Shown one piece after another: positions 36,211 through 44,824 of a DNA stretch of 64,000 bases (the first letter of the stretch is position 1; every line of letters begins with the position of its first letter). This DNA is from Commensalibacter intestini A911. Its GTDB lineage: Bacteria > Pseudomonadota > Alphaproteobacteria > Acetobacterales > Acetobacteraceae. The stretch is taken from contig NZ_AGFR01000010.1 in the NCBI RefSeq assembly GCF_000231445.1, positions 62,001-126,000 of the forward strand. The letters run 5' to 3'. Below the pieces are notes generated by a model that saw only the letters and a list, made by a program, of their open reading frames with translations, did no database searches and was not told the origin of the DNA. Position numbers and translations under genes: made by a program.

Positions 36211-36239
36211 TTGACGGCTTAATGGGAATATAGTAAAGA
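36211..36239 (+). promoter_or_regulatory. Promoter of tRNA-His
   Basis: TTGACG (36211-36216) and TAAAGA (36234-36239) with a 17-base spacer, 16 bases before the tRNA body. Confidence 0.5.
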
Positions 36240-36254
36240 CAGTTTACAGATTGT

Positions 36255-36331
36255 GGCGGACGTAGCTCAGTTGGTAGAGCGCTGGTTTGTGGTTCCAGTG
36301 GTCGCGGGTTCGATCCCCGTCGTTCGCCCCA
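36255..36331 (+). tRNA. tRNA-His (anticodon GTG)
   Basis: A full cloverleaf: acceptor GCGGACG (36256-36262) pairs with CGTTCGC (36321-36327), D arm GCTCAGTTGGTAGAGC, anticodon loop TTGTGGT with GTG, T arm around GGGTTCGATCCC and encoded CCA at 36329-36331. Base 36255 is a G at position -1 that pairs with C73 (36328), the classic identity feature of tRNA-His. Several alphaproteobacteria lack this G-1, so its presence here is worth recording. Confidence 0.95.
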
Positions 36332-36357
36332 TCTGTTATATATTCCCCTTAAAAAAA

Positions 36358-37224
36358 TTATAGCTTCGTTTGAGCAATGCCAGTTTTAAAGTCAATTGGG
36401 CTAAAACCAAGTTTGTTTTCCATTTCCGTAATATCAAAGTTTTTATTCTCTACTAACCTTTGGATTTCTGTTGTTTCAATGGTAGGAATAAAAGGCACAA
36501 ATTTTGTAAAAAATGCTGCTGTTTTGAGTAATGAAACAGGAAGGGGGATAAAAGTTTTTGGTTTAATGCCTGCTCGCTCCAAAATAATCTGAATAAACTC
36601 TTTATAAGAAATAACTGACCCTCCAGCAATGACCAGGCTACTAGCTTTTTCCCAGTTTTGAGAAAGGGCAGCTAAAATAGCTTTCGTAACATCGGATTGG
36701 TGAATCGGTTGTACGAGTGCTTTTCCTCCATTGGGTAAAGGAATAATCGGCAATTTTTTGAGTAATTGTGCCAAGCGTTGTACATTATTTTCCCCTTGGC
36801 TGCCATAAATCATCGTAGGATGTAAGATTACGCCTTTACGGCCACTTTTTAAGAATACATTTTCTCCGGCAAGGACGCCGTTTCCATGGGAATCTGGCCA
36901 TTGCGTAAATTTTCGTGTGCTTCCTAAAAAGACATAAGTTGCTGTTTTAGGGCTCATCTTTAAAATTGTAAGTGCATGGCGGGCATGGGCGGTATTAACG
37001 ATATGTGTCGCGTCTTGTAAGGCGTTAAGTAACGTTGGTGAACTTTCAAGGTCGATGATTCGATATTCGCAAGATAGATTCGTTTCTTGCCACTTTTCAG
37101 GCGTTCTAATCAAAGCAATGACTGTACAGCCATTTTTTTGTAATTCTTTGACCAAAGCTGAACCAGAACGTCCAGAAGCACCAATAACATGAATTTTTTT
37201 AGGAAGAGAAAAGGGCTGTTGCAT
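36358..37224 (-). CDS. NAD(P)-binding epimerase/NmrA-like protein
   Basis: A 288-residue Rossmann-fold protein of the atypical short-chain dehydrogenase group. The nucleotide-binding motif is IHVIGASGRSGSALVKEL near residues 12-28 (GxSGxxG pattern), and the rest resembles NmrA or NDUFA9-like proteins (VILHPTMIYGSQGENNVQRL). The TYxxxK catalytic pattern is not evident. I take the ATG at 37224; the frame stays open to 37302, but the extra 26 residues look unlike the family. It lies between tRNA-His and rplM and appears single. The substrate is unknown. Confidence 0.78.
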   Translation of the reverse strand: MQQPFSLPKKIHVIGASGRSGSALVKELQKNGCTVIALIRTPEKWQETNLSCEYRIIDLESSPTLLNALQDATHIVNTAHARHALTILKMSPKTATYVFLGSTRKFTQWPDSHGNGVLAGENVFLKSGRKGVILHPTMIYGSQGENNVQRLAQLLKKLPIIPLPNGGKALVQPIHQSDVTKAILAALSQNWEKASSLVIAGGSVISYKEFIQIILERAGIKPKTFIPLPVSLLKTAAFFTKFVPFIPTIETTEIQRLVENKNFDITEMENKLGFSPIDFKTGIAQTKL

Positions 37225-37330
37225 AAGGGTTTCACATTGATTTATAAAGGTAAAATAAAATTGCGGTAATAGGATACCACCACAAAAAACACTGAAAAAC
37301 AATAAAAAATAATTATTTTGTAAAAATTGC

Positions 37331-37358
37331 TTGACGAAATCCTTTCTGATGTTAAAAA
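37331..37358 (+). promoter_or_regulatory. Likely promoter of rplM-rpsI
   Basis: TTGACG (37331-37336) and TAAAAA (37353-37358) with a 16-base spacer, about 44 bases before the rplM start. Confidence 0.45.
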
Positions 37359-37401
37359 CGAACTAAATTTATAGCTGAATAATTAACGGAATTTAGAGTT
37401 A

Positions 37402-37884
37402 ATGAAAACGACCATTTCGATTAAACCAGCGGAAGTAACAAAAAACTGGATCCTAATTGATGCAAAAGACATCGTATTAGGTCGTCTAGCTGTTATTATC
37501 GCTAATCGCTTGCGTGGCAAGCACAAAGCACAATATACACCACATGTTGATTGTGGTGATAATGTTATTGTTATCAATGCAGAAAAAATTGCATTGACAG
37601 GCAAAAAAGTAGAACAAAAGAAATTCTACTATCATACAAATTTCCCAGGCGGAATCAAAGAACGCACCATTACTCAACGTTTAACAGGTAAAAATCCTGA
37701 TCACGTTGTTGTAAAAGCTGTTGAACGTATGATTAGCCGTGGGCCATTACAACGTAAACAAATGAAACATTTGTATGTTTATGCTGGTGAAGAACATCCT
37801 CATACAGCACAACAACCTGTTCAATTAGATGTTGCTGCTTTAAATCGCAAAAACAGTATTAACAACAAAAAAGTTGGAGCCTAA
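37402..37884 (+). CDS. rplM: 50S ribosomal protein L13
   Basis: Large-subunit ribosomal protein of 160 residues. Typical text includes [33 protein letters not shown] and [32 protein letters not shown]. It is followed after five bases by rpsI, the conserved pairing in bacteria. Confidence 0.97.
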   Translation: MKTTISIKPAEVTKNWILIDAKDIVLGRLAVIIANRLRGKHKAQYTPHVDCGDNVIVINAEKIALTGKKVEQKKFYYHTNFPGGIKERTITQRLTGKNPDHVVVKAVERMISRGPLQRKQMKHLYVYAGEEHPHTAQQPVQLDVAALNRKNSINNKKVGA

Positions 37885-37889
37885 AGAAT

Positions 37890-38384
37890 ATGTCAGAGAC
37901 ACAAGAACGTACTGGTGGCTTGGCTGATCTTAAAGGAGCTGTTGCAAATACTCCTTTGGCACAAGAAACTGTTATTCGTGAACCAAAACGTGACCAATTT
38001 GGTCGTGCATATGCAACAGGTCGCCGTAAAGACGCAGTTGCTCGTGTATGGGTTAAACCTGGTAAAGGTGAAATTACTGTAAACGGTCGTGCTGTTGATG
38101 TATATTTTGCTCGTCCAGTATTACGTATGTTGATTAACCAACCTTTCGAAGTTGCAAATCGTCAAGGACAATTTGACATTTATTGCACCGTTAGCGGTGG
38201 TGGTCTTTCTGGTCAAGCTGGTGCAGTTCGTCATGGTCTTAGCCGTGCGCTTTGTAACTATGAACCAGAATTACGCGGTGCATTAAAAGCTGCTGGGTTC
38301 CTTACCCGTGATGCTCGTGTTGTTGAACGTAAGAAATACGGTAAAGCAAAAGCTCGCCGTTCTTTCCAATTCAGCAAACGTTAA
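37890..38384 (+). CDS. rpsI: 30S ribosomal protein S9
   Basis: Small-subunit ribosomal protein of 164 residues with the conserved core [40 protein letters not shown] and the C-terminal [18 protein letters not shown] tail that reaches the P site. The 30-residue N-terminal extension is common in alphaproteobacteria. It is the second gene of the rplM-rpsI unit, with argC downstream. Confidence 0.97.
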   Translation: MSETQERTGGLADLKGAVANTPLAQETVIREPKRDQFGRAYATGRRKDAVARVWVKPGKGEITVNGRAVDVYFARPVLRMLINQPFEVANRQGQFDIYCTVSGGGLSGQAGAVRHGLSRALCNYEPELRGALKAAGFLTRDARVVERKKYGKAKARRSFQFSKR

Positions 38385-38408
38385 GATTTACTGTTTTGTA
38401 TTTCGAAG

Positions 38409-38445
38409 AGGCGGGGAAAGGGTCAAACTTTTCTCCGCCTTTTTT
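38409..38445 (+). terminator. Terminator after rpsI
   Basis: Stem of GGCGGGGAAAG and CTTTTCTCCGCC with a mismatch, followed by seven T residues. It lies just after rpsI and before argC. Confidence 0.7.
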
Positions 38446-38500
38446 ATTGGTATAATTAAGATTAGAGTTTTTAAAGTTATTTTAAAGTCAAAGGTGTATA

Positions 38501-39418
38501 ATGTCACAAATGCCAAAGATTTTCATTGATGGTGAATATGGAACAACAGGTCTTGGGATTCGTCAACGGTTGGATACATTGCCTGTGCAGGTCTGTTCTA
38601 TTCCTGTTGAGCAGCGCCATGATATGAAAGTGCGTTTGGACATGATGGGGCAGGTGGATTTGGTGGTTTTATGCTTGCCAGATGATGCATCACGGGAATC
38701 TGTGGCTGCGATTCAATCTTTGTCAGGGCATCAACCAAAGATCTTAGATGCCAGCACTGCGTTCAGAACTAATCCAGCTTGGGTCTATGGATTTGCCGAG
38801 CTTGATCCTGGACAGGCAGAGAAAATTAAAAAAGCACCTTTGGTTGCTAATCCTGGTTGTTATTCCAGTGGTGCGATTGCGTTGTTGCATCCGTTGGTGC
38901 AAGCGGGGATTATGGATCAGAACTATCCTGTGACGATTAATGCCATCAGTGGCTATAGTGGTGGAGGCAAGCAAATGATTGCCTCTTATGAAGTTGAGAA
39001 AAATGCACCGCCTTTTATGCTGTATGGGTTAAGTTTAGAGCATAAACATCTACCAGAGATCGTGCATTATGTAGGGCTTAGCCGTGAGCCTATTTTTGTG
39101 CCGTCTGTTGGCAATTTTGCGCAAGGGATGATTGTCTCTGTTCCATTGCATTTGGATACGTTGTCAAAGCAAGCCAGTGTTAATGATATTAAACAGTGTT
39201 TAAAACAACATTATGCGAATGCTGAGAAGGTTGCTTTTGTTGATGAGGAGGCTGCAAAATTATCTGGAGATAAACTGGCACTGACCGATCAAATGGAATT
39301 ACGTGTGCATACAAATGCTCGTCAAGATATGGTGGTGTTAACAGCGACGTTTGATAATCTTGGTAAGGGTGCATCTGGTGCAGCGATACAGAATATTCGA
39401 TTGATGTTGGGTGTGTAG
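38501..39418 (+). CDS. argC: N-acetyl-gamma-glutamyl-phosphate reductase, type 2
   Basis: Third step of arginine synthesis, an NADPH-dependent reduction. The 305-residue protein is the short type 2 form: FIDGEYGTTGLGIRQRL at the N-terminus, LLVANPGCYSSGAIALLHP with the catalytic Cys in NPGCYSSG, and ISGYSGGGKQM with family pattern. The position directly after rplM-rpsI is common in alphaproteobacteria. It starts with ATG at 38501, with a following in-frame ATG three codons later. Confidence 0.93.
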   Translation: MSQMPKIFIDGEYGTTGLGIRQRLDTLPVQVCSIPVEQRHDMKVRLDMMGQVDLVVLCLPDDASRESVAAIQSLSGHQPKILDASTAFRTNPAWVYGFAELDPGQAEKIKKAPLVANPGCYSSGAIALLHPLVQAGIMDQNYPVTINAISGYSGGGKQMIASYEVEKNAPPFMLYGLSLEHKHLPEIVHYVGLSREPIFVPSVGNFAQGMIVSVPLHLDTLSKQASVNDIKQCLKQHYANAEKVAFVDEEAAKLSGDKLALTDQMELRVHTNARQDMVVLTATFDNLGKGASGAAIQNIRLMLGV

Positions 39419-39429
39419 ATTGAATATAG

Positions 39430-39458
39430 GCTCACTTTTAATATAGTTTTGAGTGAGC
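39430..39458. terminator. Possible terminator between argC and the HEPN gene
   Basis: GCTCAC (39430-39435) and GTGAGC (39453-39458) can pair across a 17-base loop and a short T run follows. Weak. Confidence 0.4.
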
Positions 39459-39474
39459 TTTGTATTTGTTCCCA

Positions 39475-40266
39475 TTAATAAATTGTATCTATAATTCTTT
39501 TCGTGTCACTTAGAAGATTATCGATTTGAGTTTGAGTAGGTTCTATTCCTTTGTTGTGATCGCACAAGTTGCGAATATCTGCACAGGACATAATGAATCG
39601 TTCTTGAGGTATATCAATAACATCGTTATTCCTTAGAATTACACATAAATCATTTATTCCAGGATTTTTCTTAGTAATGGTAATATTGTGCCTTTCACAT
39701 AGCGCACGTAAATGTTTTTCAATAATAACACCGCAAATGGCACCAGCACCTCTTAAGAAACCTTTTTTAGCAAGCTCTCCGGCAACTTCTATTTCAGAAT
39801 CAAATAAATCTGCTTGTACAAGGGTTTTTAAATCAAGCAGTTTAGAGGAGAATATTTTCTTGGCAGCTTTTAGGATATTGAGTTGTTGTTGATAAATATT
39901 CACCACTACGTAACGATATTCTTCTTTAGATAACTGTATTCCTAAAATAAAGTTATGAATATCGTAATTCGTAAAAGTTATATCTTTTTGTTTAGATGGA
40001 TGTTTGTAAGCAGAGTTAAAATCAATTAATCGGTCAGGTAAAATGAATTTTATTACTTTTTTGCTTTTAGAATACCAAATTTCATATTTGTTTATAAAGC
40101 TAGGTAATGATTTTATAAGATTATTATATTTCTCTTGATTATTTTTATAGTAAGTATTTTTGAAACTATCAGGATCGATCATGTGATTTATTGCTATGAG
40201 TAAATTATCTCCTTCTTTAATTAAATTATCCAGTTCTTCGCGGAATGTTTTTTCTCTTGCTGACAT
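39475..40266 (-). CDS. HEPN-like domain protein of unknown function
   Basis: A 263-residue cytoplasmic protein. The last 120 residues look like a DUF4145/HEPN helical domain: EVAGELAKKGFLRGAGAIC, then VIIEKHLRALCERHNI, a middle with LCVILRNNDVI and the end ADIRNLCDHNKG. The last includes R232 and H237 in the R-x4-H pattern typical of catalytically active HEPN RNases. The N-terminal 140 residues are helical and unknown, with IWYSKSKK as a recognisable patch. It lies alone between argC and the symporter gene, facing argC. HEPN proteins often act in toxin or phage-defence systems, but no antitoxin gene is beside it. RNase activity is inference. Confidence 0.65.
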   Translation of the reverse strand: MSAREKTFREELDNLIKEGDNLLIAINHMIDPDSFKNTYYKNNQEKYNNLIKSLPSFINKYEIWYSKSKKVIKFILPDRLIDFNSAYKHPSKQKDITFTNYDIHNFILGIQLSKEEYRYVVVNIYQQQLNILKAAKKIFSSKLLDLKTLVQADLFDSEIEVAGELAKKGFLRGAGAICGVIIEKHLRALCERHNITITKKNPGINDLCVILRNNDVIDIPQERFIMSCADIRNLCDHNKGIEPTQTQIDNLLSDTKRIIDTIY

Positions 40267-40369
40267 TTAAACTTACCTTGATATCATTTCGATTTACATA
40301 TGGATAATAAAAGGTTTAATTAAGAAATACTATTACTTTGAATAAGAGATGAGGTTAGTATTTCTCAAG

Positions 40370-41917
40370 TTATTTCACGTCTTCTTCACCATTCCAACAT
40401 TCTGTCGTGAACCCATATTGTTTAGAGTCAAAGGATAAACCTTTGTTTTGACGGTAGTCGGCTAATGCTCTGAGGACAAATGGTAATCCTATGAGTAAAA
40501 TAGGAATATTGAGATAAACCATAATAATATTCATGAGGTCAGAGATATACCATAAATTCCCTAACTCTAGCCCTGCTAGGATGGTTAAAATTCCAAAAGG
40601 AACAAATACTAAAGAACCAAGGATACGAATAACTAAAATAAAGCTGTATTTTTTAGAGATGAAATTGGCTGAAATCTCGGCAAATGAAATCATGCCGAGT
40701 AATGTGGTAAACGCAAACAATCCATAACAAGCACACATAATAATTTCAACAATTTTGGCGATAAATGTGGGGACGAGTGCTTGGACGGAGGTAAGGTATA
40801 AGGTGATTTTTGAGGCTCTCACTGACTCCCACGCCACACCGTCAACAGAGCCAGTCCATACATGCGCCATAATGACGATAAAACCTGTCATTGTGCAAAT
40901 AACCATCGTATCAAAAAAGACACCAAAGCTTTGCACTAATCCTTGTTCGCAAGGATGGCGGTTATTGGCAATTGCCGCTGCCATGGTAATTGTTCCTTGG
41001 CCAGCTTCATTCGACATTAAGCCTCTTTTAACGCCTTGCGCAAGGGCAGTTCCAATGGCTCCTCCAAAGATCGCATGAGGGGCAAACGCACCCACAACGA
41101 CTTCACGGAAAAAGTAAGGGATTAATGGGAAATTAATGAGAATAATAACGATCGAAATGCCGACAAAAATCACTGCTTTAATGGGAACTAAGACGTCAGA
41201 ATAAGCAACAACACGGCGAATACCGCCAAAGATAATAAAGGTGCAACCGACAACAAGAATAACAGCAATTGTATAATATAATGTGGATTGATGGCTATAA
41301 TGTTGTCCTGTCGCAGCTTGGGCGATGGCACCAATGGCGGAGAAAACGTTAAAAGTTTGTGCTGGAATATTAAAGAGTGCATAGGTGATGAATACTAAAG
41401 ATAAAAATAAGCCAACAAAGCGTTTATTTCCTAGAAGGCGTTTGCCGTAAAAAGGTAACCCGCCAACAAATTCATTGTCTTTTTTTTCTTTGAAAAGCTG
41501 TGCAAGGACTGACTCTGTAAATGCGGAGGCCATGCCAAAAAAGGCTGCTACCCACATCCAAAATAATGCGCCTGGCCCGCCAATTGAGATGGCTCCTGTA
41601 ATGCCGACAATATTCCCTGGCCCAGCACGCATTGCCAATCCTAACATGAATGATCCTATGGCGCTGACCCCTTGTTTAGAAGGTTGCCTGGCCAGCATGA
41701 TTTTGATTGCTGGAGCAAAGCTGTATCGCTGAATAAAACGTGTGCGGATTGTAAAATAAATCCCCACGCCAATGAGTAAAAGCACTGGAAAAGAAAACTG
41801 TCCTAGAATAGGTATTGTTTTATACCAATTAATATTGGTTGGAAAATCCCAGACTGCATCGGTAATAGGGGCTAAAAAAGCAAAAAAATCATTAATTAAA
41901 TCGAAAATATTATTCAC
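40370..41917 (-). CDS. Alanine/glycine:cation symporter (AGCS family)
   Basis: Sodium or proton-coupled importer of small neutral amino acids. The 515-residue protein has about ten membrane segments and the family motifs GRGxGNIVG-like AGPGNIVGITGAISIGGPGALFWMW, followed by ESVLAQLF, and VKRGLMSNEAGQGTITMAAAIANN, which are hallmarks of the AlsT group. The 5' end begins with an unusual N-terminus MNNIFDLINDFFAFL that precedes the usual first helix. It seems monocistronic. Substrate preference between alanine and glycine is not visible. Confidence 0.9.
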   Translation of the reverse strand: MNNIFDLINDFFAFLAPITDAVWDFPTNINWYKTIPILGQFSFPVLLLIGVGIYFTIRTRFIQRYSFAPAIKIMLARQPSKQGVSAIGSFMLGLAMRAGPGNIVGITGAISIGGPGALFWMWVAAFFGMASAFTESVLAQLFKEKKDNEFVGGLPFYGKRLLGNKRFVGLFLSLVFITYALFNIPAQTFNVFSAIGAIAQAATGQHYSHQSTLYYTIAVILVVGCTFIIFGGIRRVVAYSDVLVPIKAVIFVGISIVIILINFPLIPYFFREVVVGAFAPHAIFGGAIGTALAQGVKRGLMSNEAGQGTITMAAAIANNRHPCEQGLVQSFGVFFDTMVICTMTGFIVIMAHVWTGSVDGVAWESVRASKITLYLTSVQALVPTFIAKIVEIIMCACYGLFAFTTLLGMISFAEISANFISKKYSFILVIRILGSLVFVPFGILTILAGLELGNLWYISDLMNIIMVYLNIPILLIGLPFVLRALADYRQNKGLSFDSKQYGFTTECWNGEEDVK

Positions 41918-42044
41918 AACAATTACTCACATTACGTATGGCGGTAATATAAATCGAATTGTTCTGAATTCATAGAGATTGCAGTGTAATATTTGGGTTG
42001 ATATATTCATAAAGTGAAGTAAAGAAGTGTTGAGTCGGAATAAG

Positions 42045-42075
42045 GTAACGAGCGATATTTTTTATCGCTCGTTAC
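42045..42075. terminator. Perfect 13-base hairpin downstream of the DUF3472-like gene
   Basis: GTAACGAGCGATA (42045-42057) and TATCGCTCGTTAC (42063-42075) form a perfect stem around TTTTT. On the minus strand it lies about 80 bases after the stop at 42157. There is no T run, so it could be an intrinsic terminator variant, an RNA-stabilising hairpin or a binding site. Confidence 0.6.
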
Positions 42076-42156
42076 TTAGAATATGTTATTTTTTGTTATT
42101 ATACTTTCTTTATCTTACAAAGATAAAGTGCGATTGAATTAAATAATTATCTTAAG

Positions 42157-43536
42157 TTAGGGGTAATATCCTGCGAATTGCCACCAAGTATTATCTGTCT
42201 CTGTTTCTGGGAAATACCAATAGTCACCAGTGTTTTTAAGTATAAAATACATTTTTGTTTTAGGGTAGTAATATAGCTCTCCTTTTTTGCCAGAGCGGTT
42301 CGTAGCGTTCCATGTATGGACTGGAATATTATAAGTAAGCGCTTCATCATTTTTTGAGTAACGACCTACATATTCCCAACCATTTCCGTTGCTTTTATCT
42401 GTAGGAAAATAACCAGGATCTGTTTTGGTTAATTTAAAATACTCTGTATCTTTGTTATATTTATTGTGATAAATAAAGAAATCGCCAATTTTGACGTAGT
42501 TATTTTTTCTTTCTTCCCATTCATAAACTCTTTGATTACGGAAATATAAATCATTAATAATTGGGTATCCTATGCCAATAGATTTCCAATCTGTATTATC
42601 TTTACCTTGATCGGGGAATGCGCCGTAAACGCCGTCGTGTAACGCTTCATATATATATGGTTCTGCACTATTAGGGTCTAATGCAAACATCATGCCAGCT
42701 TTAGCTTGCTGTTGATAGTTGCCCCATTTATGGATCCCACGATATTTGTTGCCAGTTAGCGTCAAAGTTCCTTTGTTATATGTGGAGGTGGATCCATAAT
42801 CTGATGCGGTCATATCTGGTAATGTATATTGTGCATCGCAAACGTCGGCTGTGCCATACGTATAAGCAGAAGAGGAAGTTAGTTGGTCGTTTAAACCGTA
42901 ATTTCCTTTAATTTGTCCCATTGTTGTTTTAGAATGACGTAATGTATTGCATTGATAAGGCCACCAGAAATACTCTAAGAAAACACGGTTTGCATTGTTT
43001 AACCCTTTCCATTTAGGGGTTTTAATTTCTCCTAGAATATCAACAGTACCTATTGTGGTATCTGCCAGTGATATTTGCCACCAATCTCCTTCAGTATCGG
43101 AAGGGCTTCTTGGGCTTTCTTCTACGCGGAAACGATATTGGTGCCCAACTTTCCAGTTGTATTCACCTTTAATGCTGGTGCATTTTTCGTATTCATAGCA
43201 ATCTGCGACAGGTAGAGCGTCTGATTTTGCTTCAAGACCATCCCAAATTGATACAATAGCCAGTTTTTTACCACCGGCACGTTGAAGTCCTAAATATCCA
43301 CCATTTGCATCATTAAATGTAACATATTCTGCCCAATATACAGATGATGGTGCATAGCCACTGTCATTGTAAGATTCACCTGGATCGACATCAATACGCA
43401 TTGAATAGTCTTTAGCCCAAGGGGATTGATCTTTGAGTTTCCATTCTCCTGAGGGGGTTAAGGCTTGTGAGGGGGTAATGGATGCGCATGGTAAAATCAT
43501 ACTTCCGATTAAAAATAGATATAAATATTTATTCAT
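42157..43536 (-). CDS. Exported DUF3472-like protein with C-terminal repeats
   Basis: The 459-residue protein has a signal peptide (cleavage near PSQA-L at about residue 25). Residues about 40-190 resemble DUF3472 (SMRIDVDPGESYND, YVTFNDANGGYLGLQRAG, RVFLEYFWW), a beta-sandwich-like domain often found in secreted proteins. The C-terminal part has at least two related segments ending in GYFP and GYYP with aromatic-rich text such as WEYVGR and WWQFAGYYP, like small glycan or cell-surface binding repeats. Four or more Cys in the mature part (DCYEYEKC) could form disulfides. Function unknown; interaction with host or glycans is only inference. Confidence 0.72.
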   Translation of the reverse strand: MNKYLYLFLIGSMILPCASITPSQALTPSGEWKLKDQSPWAKDYSMRIDVDPGESYNDSGYAPSSVYWAEYVTFNDANGGYLGLQRAGGKKLAIVSIWDGLEAKSDALPVADCYEYEKCTSIKGEYNWKVGHQYRFRVEESPRSPSDTEGDWWQISLADTTIGTVDILGEIKTPKWKGLNNANRVFLEYFWWPYQCNTLRHSKTTMGQIKGNYGLNDQLTSSSAYTYGTADVCDAQYTLPDMTASDYGSTSTYNKGTLTLTGNKYRGIHKWGNYQQQAKAGMMFALDPNSAEPYIYEALHDGVYGAFPDQGKDNTDWKSIGIGYPIINDLYFRNQRVYEWEERKNNYVKIGDFFIYHNKYNKDTEYFKLTKTDPGYFPTDKSNGNGWEYVGRYSKNDEALTYNIPVHTWNATNRSGKKGELYYYPKTKMYFILKNTGDYWYFPETETDNTWWQFAGYYP

Positions 43537-43981
43537 AAAATGTCTATATATAAAATAATGTTTTTAAAAATTAAAATAATTATAAAGTAATATTTTATTT
43601 TAATACTATAATTATTGTTATAATATAACATTTTTAAATAAATAAAGTCAATTTGTATTGTTTAAATATATTTTGTTATTTATATATAATGGATATATTT
43701 TTAATTAATATTTGGTATGGAATGACGATAATTATCTTCGTGATTATTAAGGAATGCGATGAGGTCGAGGAAAAAGTAATTATGGTCTAATGTTTTTTTA
43801 GTGATTTTCTATTGTTTGTTGATGTAAAAGGTAATTGAATATAATTTTGTAATATTTAAATTAATAAAACCACTTCTAAACTATATTTTGAATTGTAAAA
43901 TTGTTTATATTCAACTGTATTTTTTAATCACGGTATAGTAATGCTGGTTATAGAAATCATATACCCAAACTGTTTAATCAA
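43537..43981. other. AT-rich gene-free region
   Basis: About 445 bases between divergent genes at 42157-43536 and 43982-44737. It is extremely rich in A and T with no convincing frame or strong hairpin. It should carry both promoters. Confidence 0.5.
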
Positions 43982-44737
43982 ATGAAAAAATCATCTTACT
44001 ATTTATTATTAAGTATAATCCCTTTATTTTTTCCTATAGAGGCATTTTGTAATACTGTTGATGCATTACCAAAAACTGAGAAAAGCCAAAATAATCCTAA
44101 GAATTATTCAGAATCGGAAGCGATAGATTTTTTTACTAAGAATACTGATAAATGGAAATCGACTAATAACTTTTCTTTAGGATTGCAATATTTTTACGGA
44201 GATAAGGTTTCTAAAAACTATTCTAGAGCGGTAGAGTTATTCACCCAGGCGGCTAATCAAGGAAATGCAAGAGCTCAAGGAATGCTTGGGGCGATGTATT
44301 TACAAGGGCAAGGTGTTCCTCAAGATTATTCTAAAGCTGTAGAATGGTTTACTAAATCTGCTAATCAAGGAAATGATTCTGCTCAGTATTTACTGGGGAC
44401 TATGTATGGAAGTGGCAAAGGTGTTCCTCAAAATTATTCTAAAGCTGCAGCATTATTTACTAAATCTGCCAAACAAGGCAATGTAAAATCTCAGCAAACA
44501 CTTGGGTTAATGTATTTAAAAGGTGATGGTGTCATTCAAAATTCATCAAAAGCCATTAAATGGCTTACCAGTGCGGCCAATCAAGAAGATGCAAAAGCTC
44601 AAGCAATACTTGGACTGATGTATTATCAAGGGCAGGGGGTTGTGAAAGATATACAAAAATCTAAAACATACTTAAAGCAATCTTGCTTAAATAAATATCA
44701 AGATGCTTGTAATGTTTATAAAGAGTTAAAATATTAA
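43982..44737 (+). CDS. Sel1-like repeat (tetratricopeptide-type) exported protein
   Basis: The 251-residue protein has an N-terminal signal peptide (core YLLLSIIPLFFPIEAFC) and at least four 36-residue Sel1 repeats of the form GxMYxxGQGVPQDYSKAVEWFTKSANQGNxxAQ, from about residue 65 onward. A cysteine at the end of the signal region and two at the C-terminus are visible. Sel1 repeats mediate protein-protein contacts; in bacteria they are seen in host interaction and secretion. Specific role is unknown. Confidence 0.85.
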   Translation: MKKSSYYLLLSIIPLFFPIEAFCNTVDALPKTEKSQNNPKNYSESEAIDFFTKNTDKWKSTNNFSLGLQYFYGDKVSKNYSRAVELFTQAANQGNARAQGMLGAMYLQGQGVPQDYSKAVEWFTKSANQGNDSAQYLLGTMYGSGKGVPQNYSKAAALFTKSAKQGNVKSQQTLGLMYLKGDGVIQNSSKAIKWLTSAANQEDAKAQAILGLMYYQGQGVVKDIQKSKTYLKQSCLNKYQDACNVYKELKY

Positions 44738-44824
44738 TTGCAGTGTTATTGTTTATCGAAATGCTTCCTTATATTTATATTCGACCGATAAAAATACCAG
44801 CCGAATATAAATAGTTACCATTCT

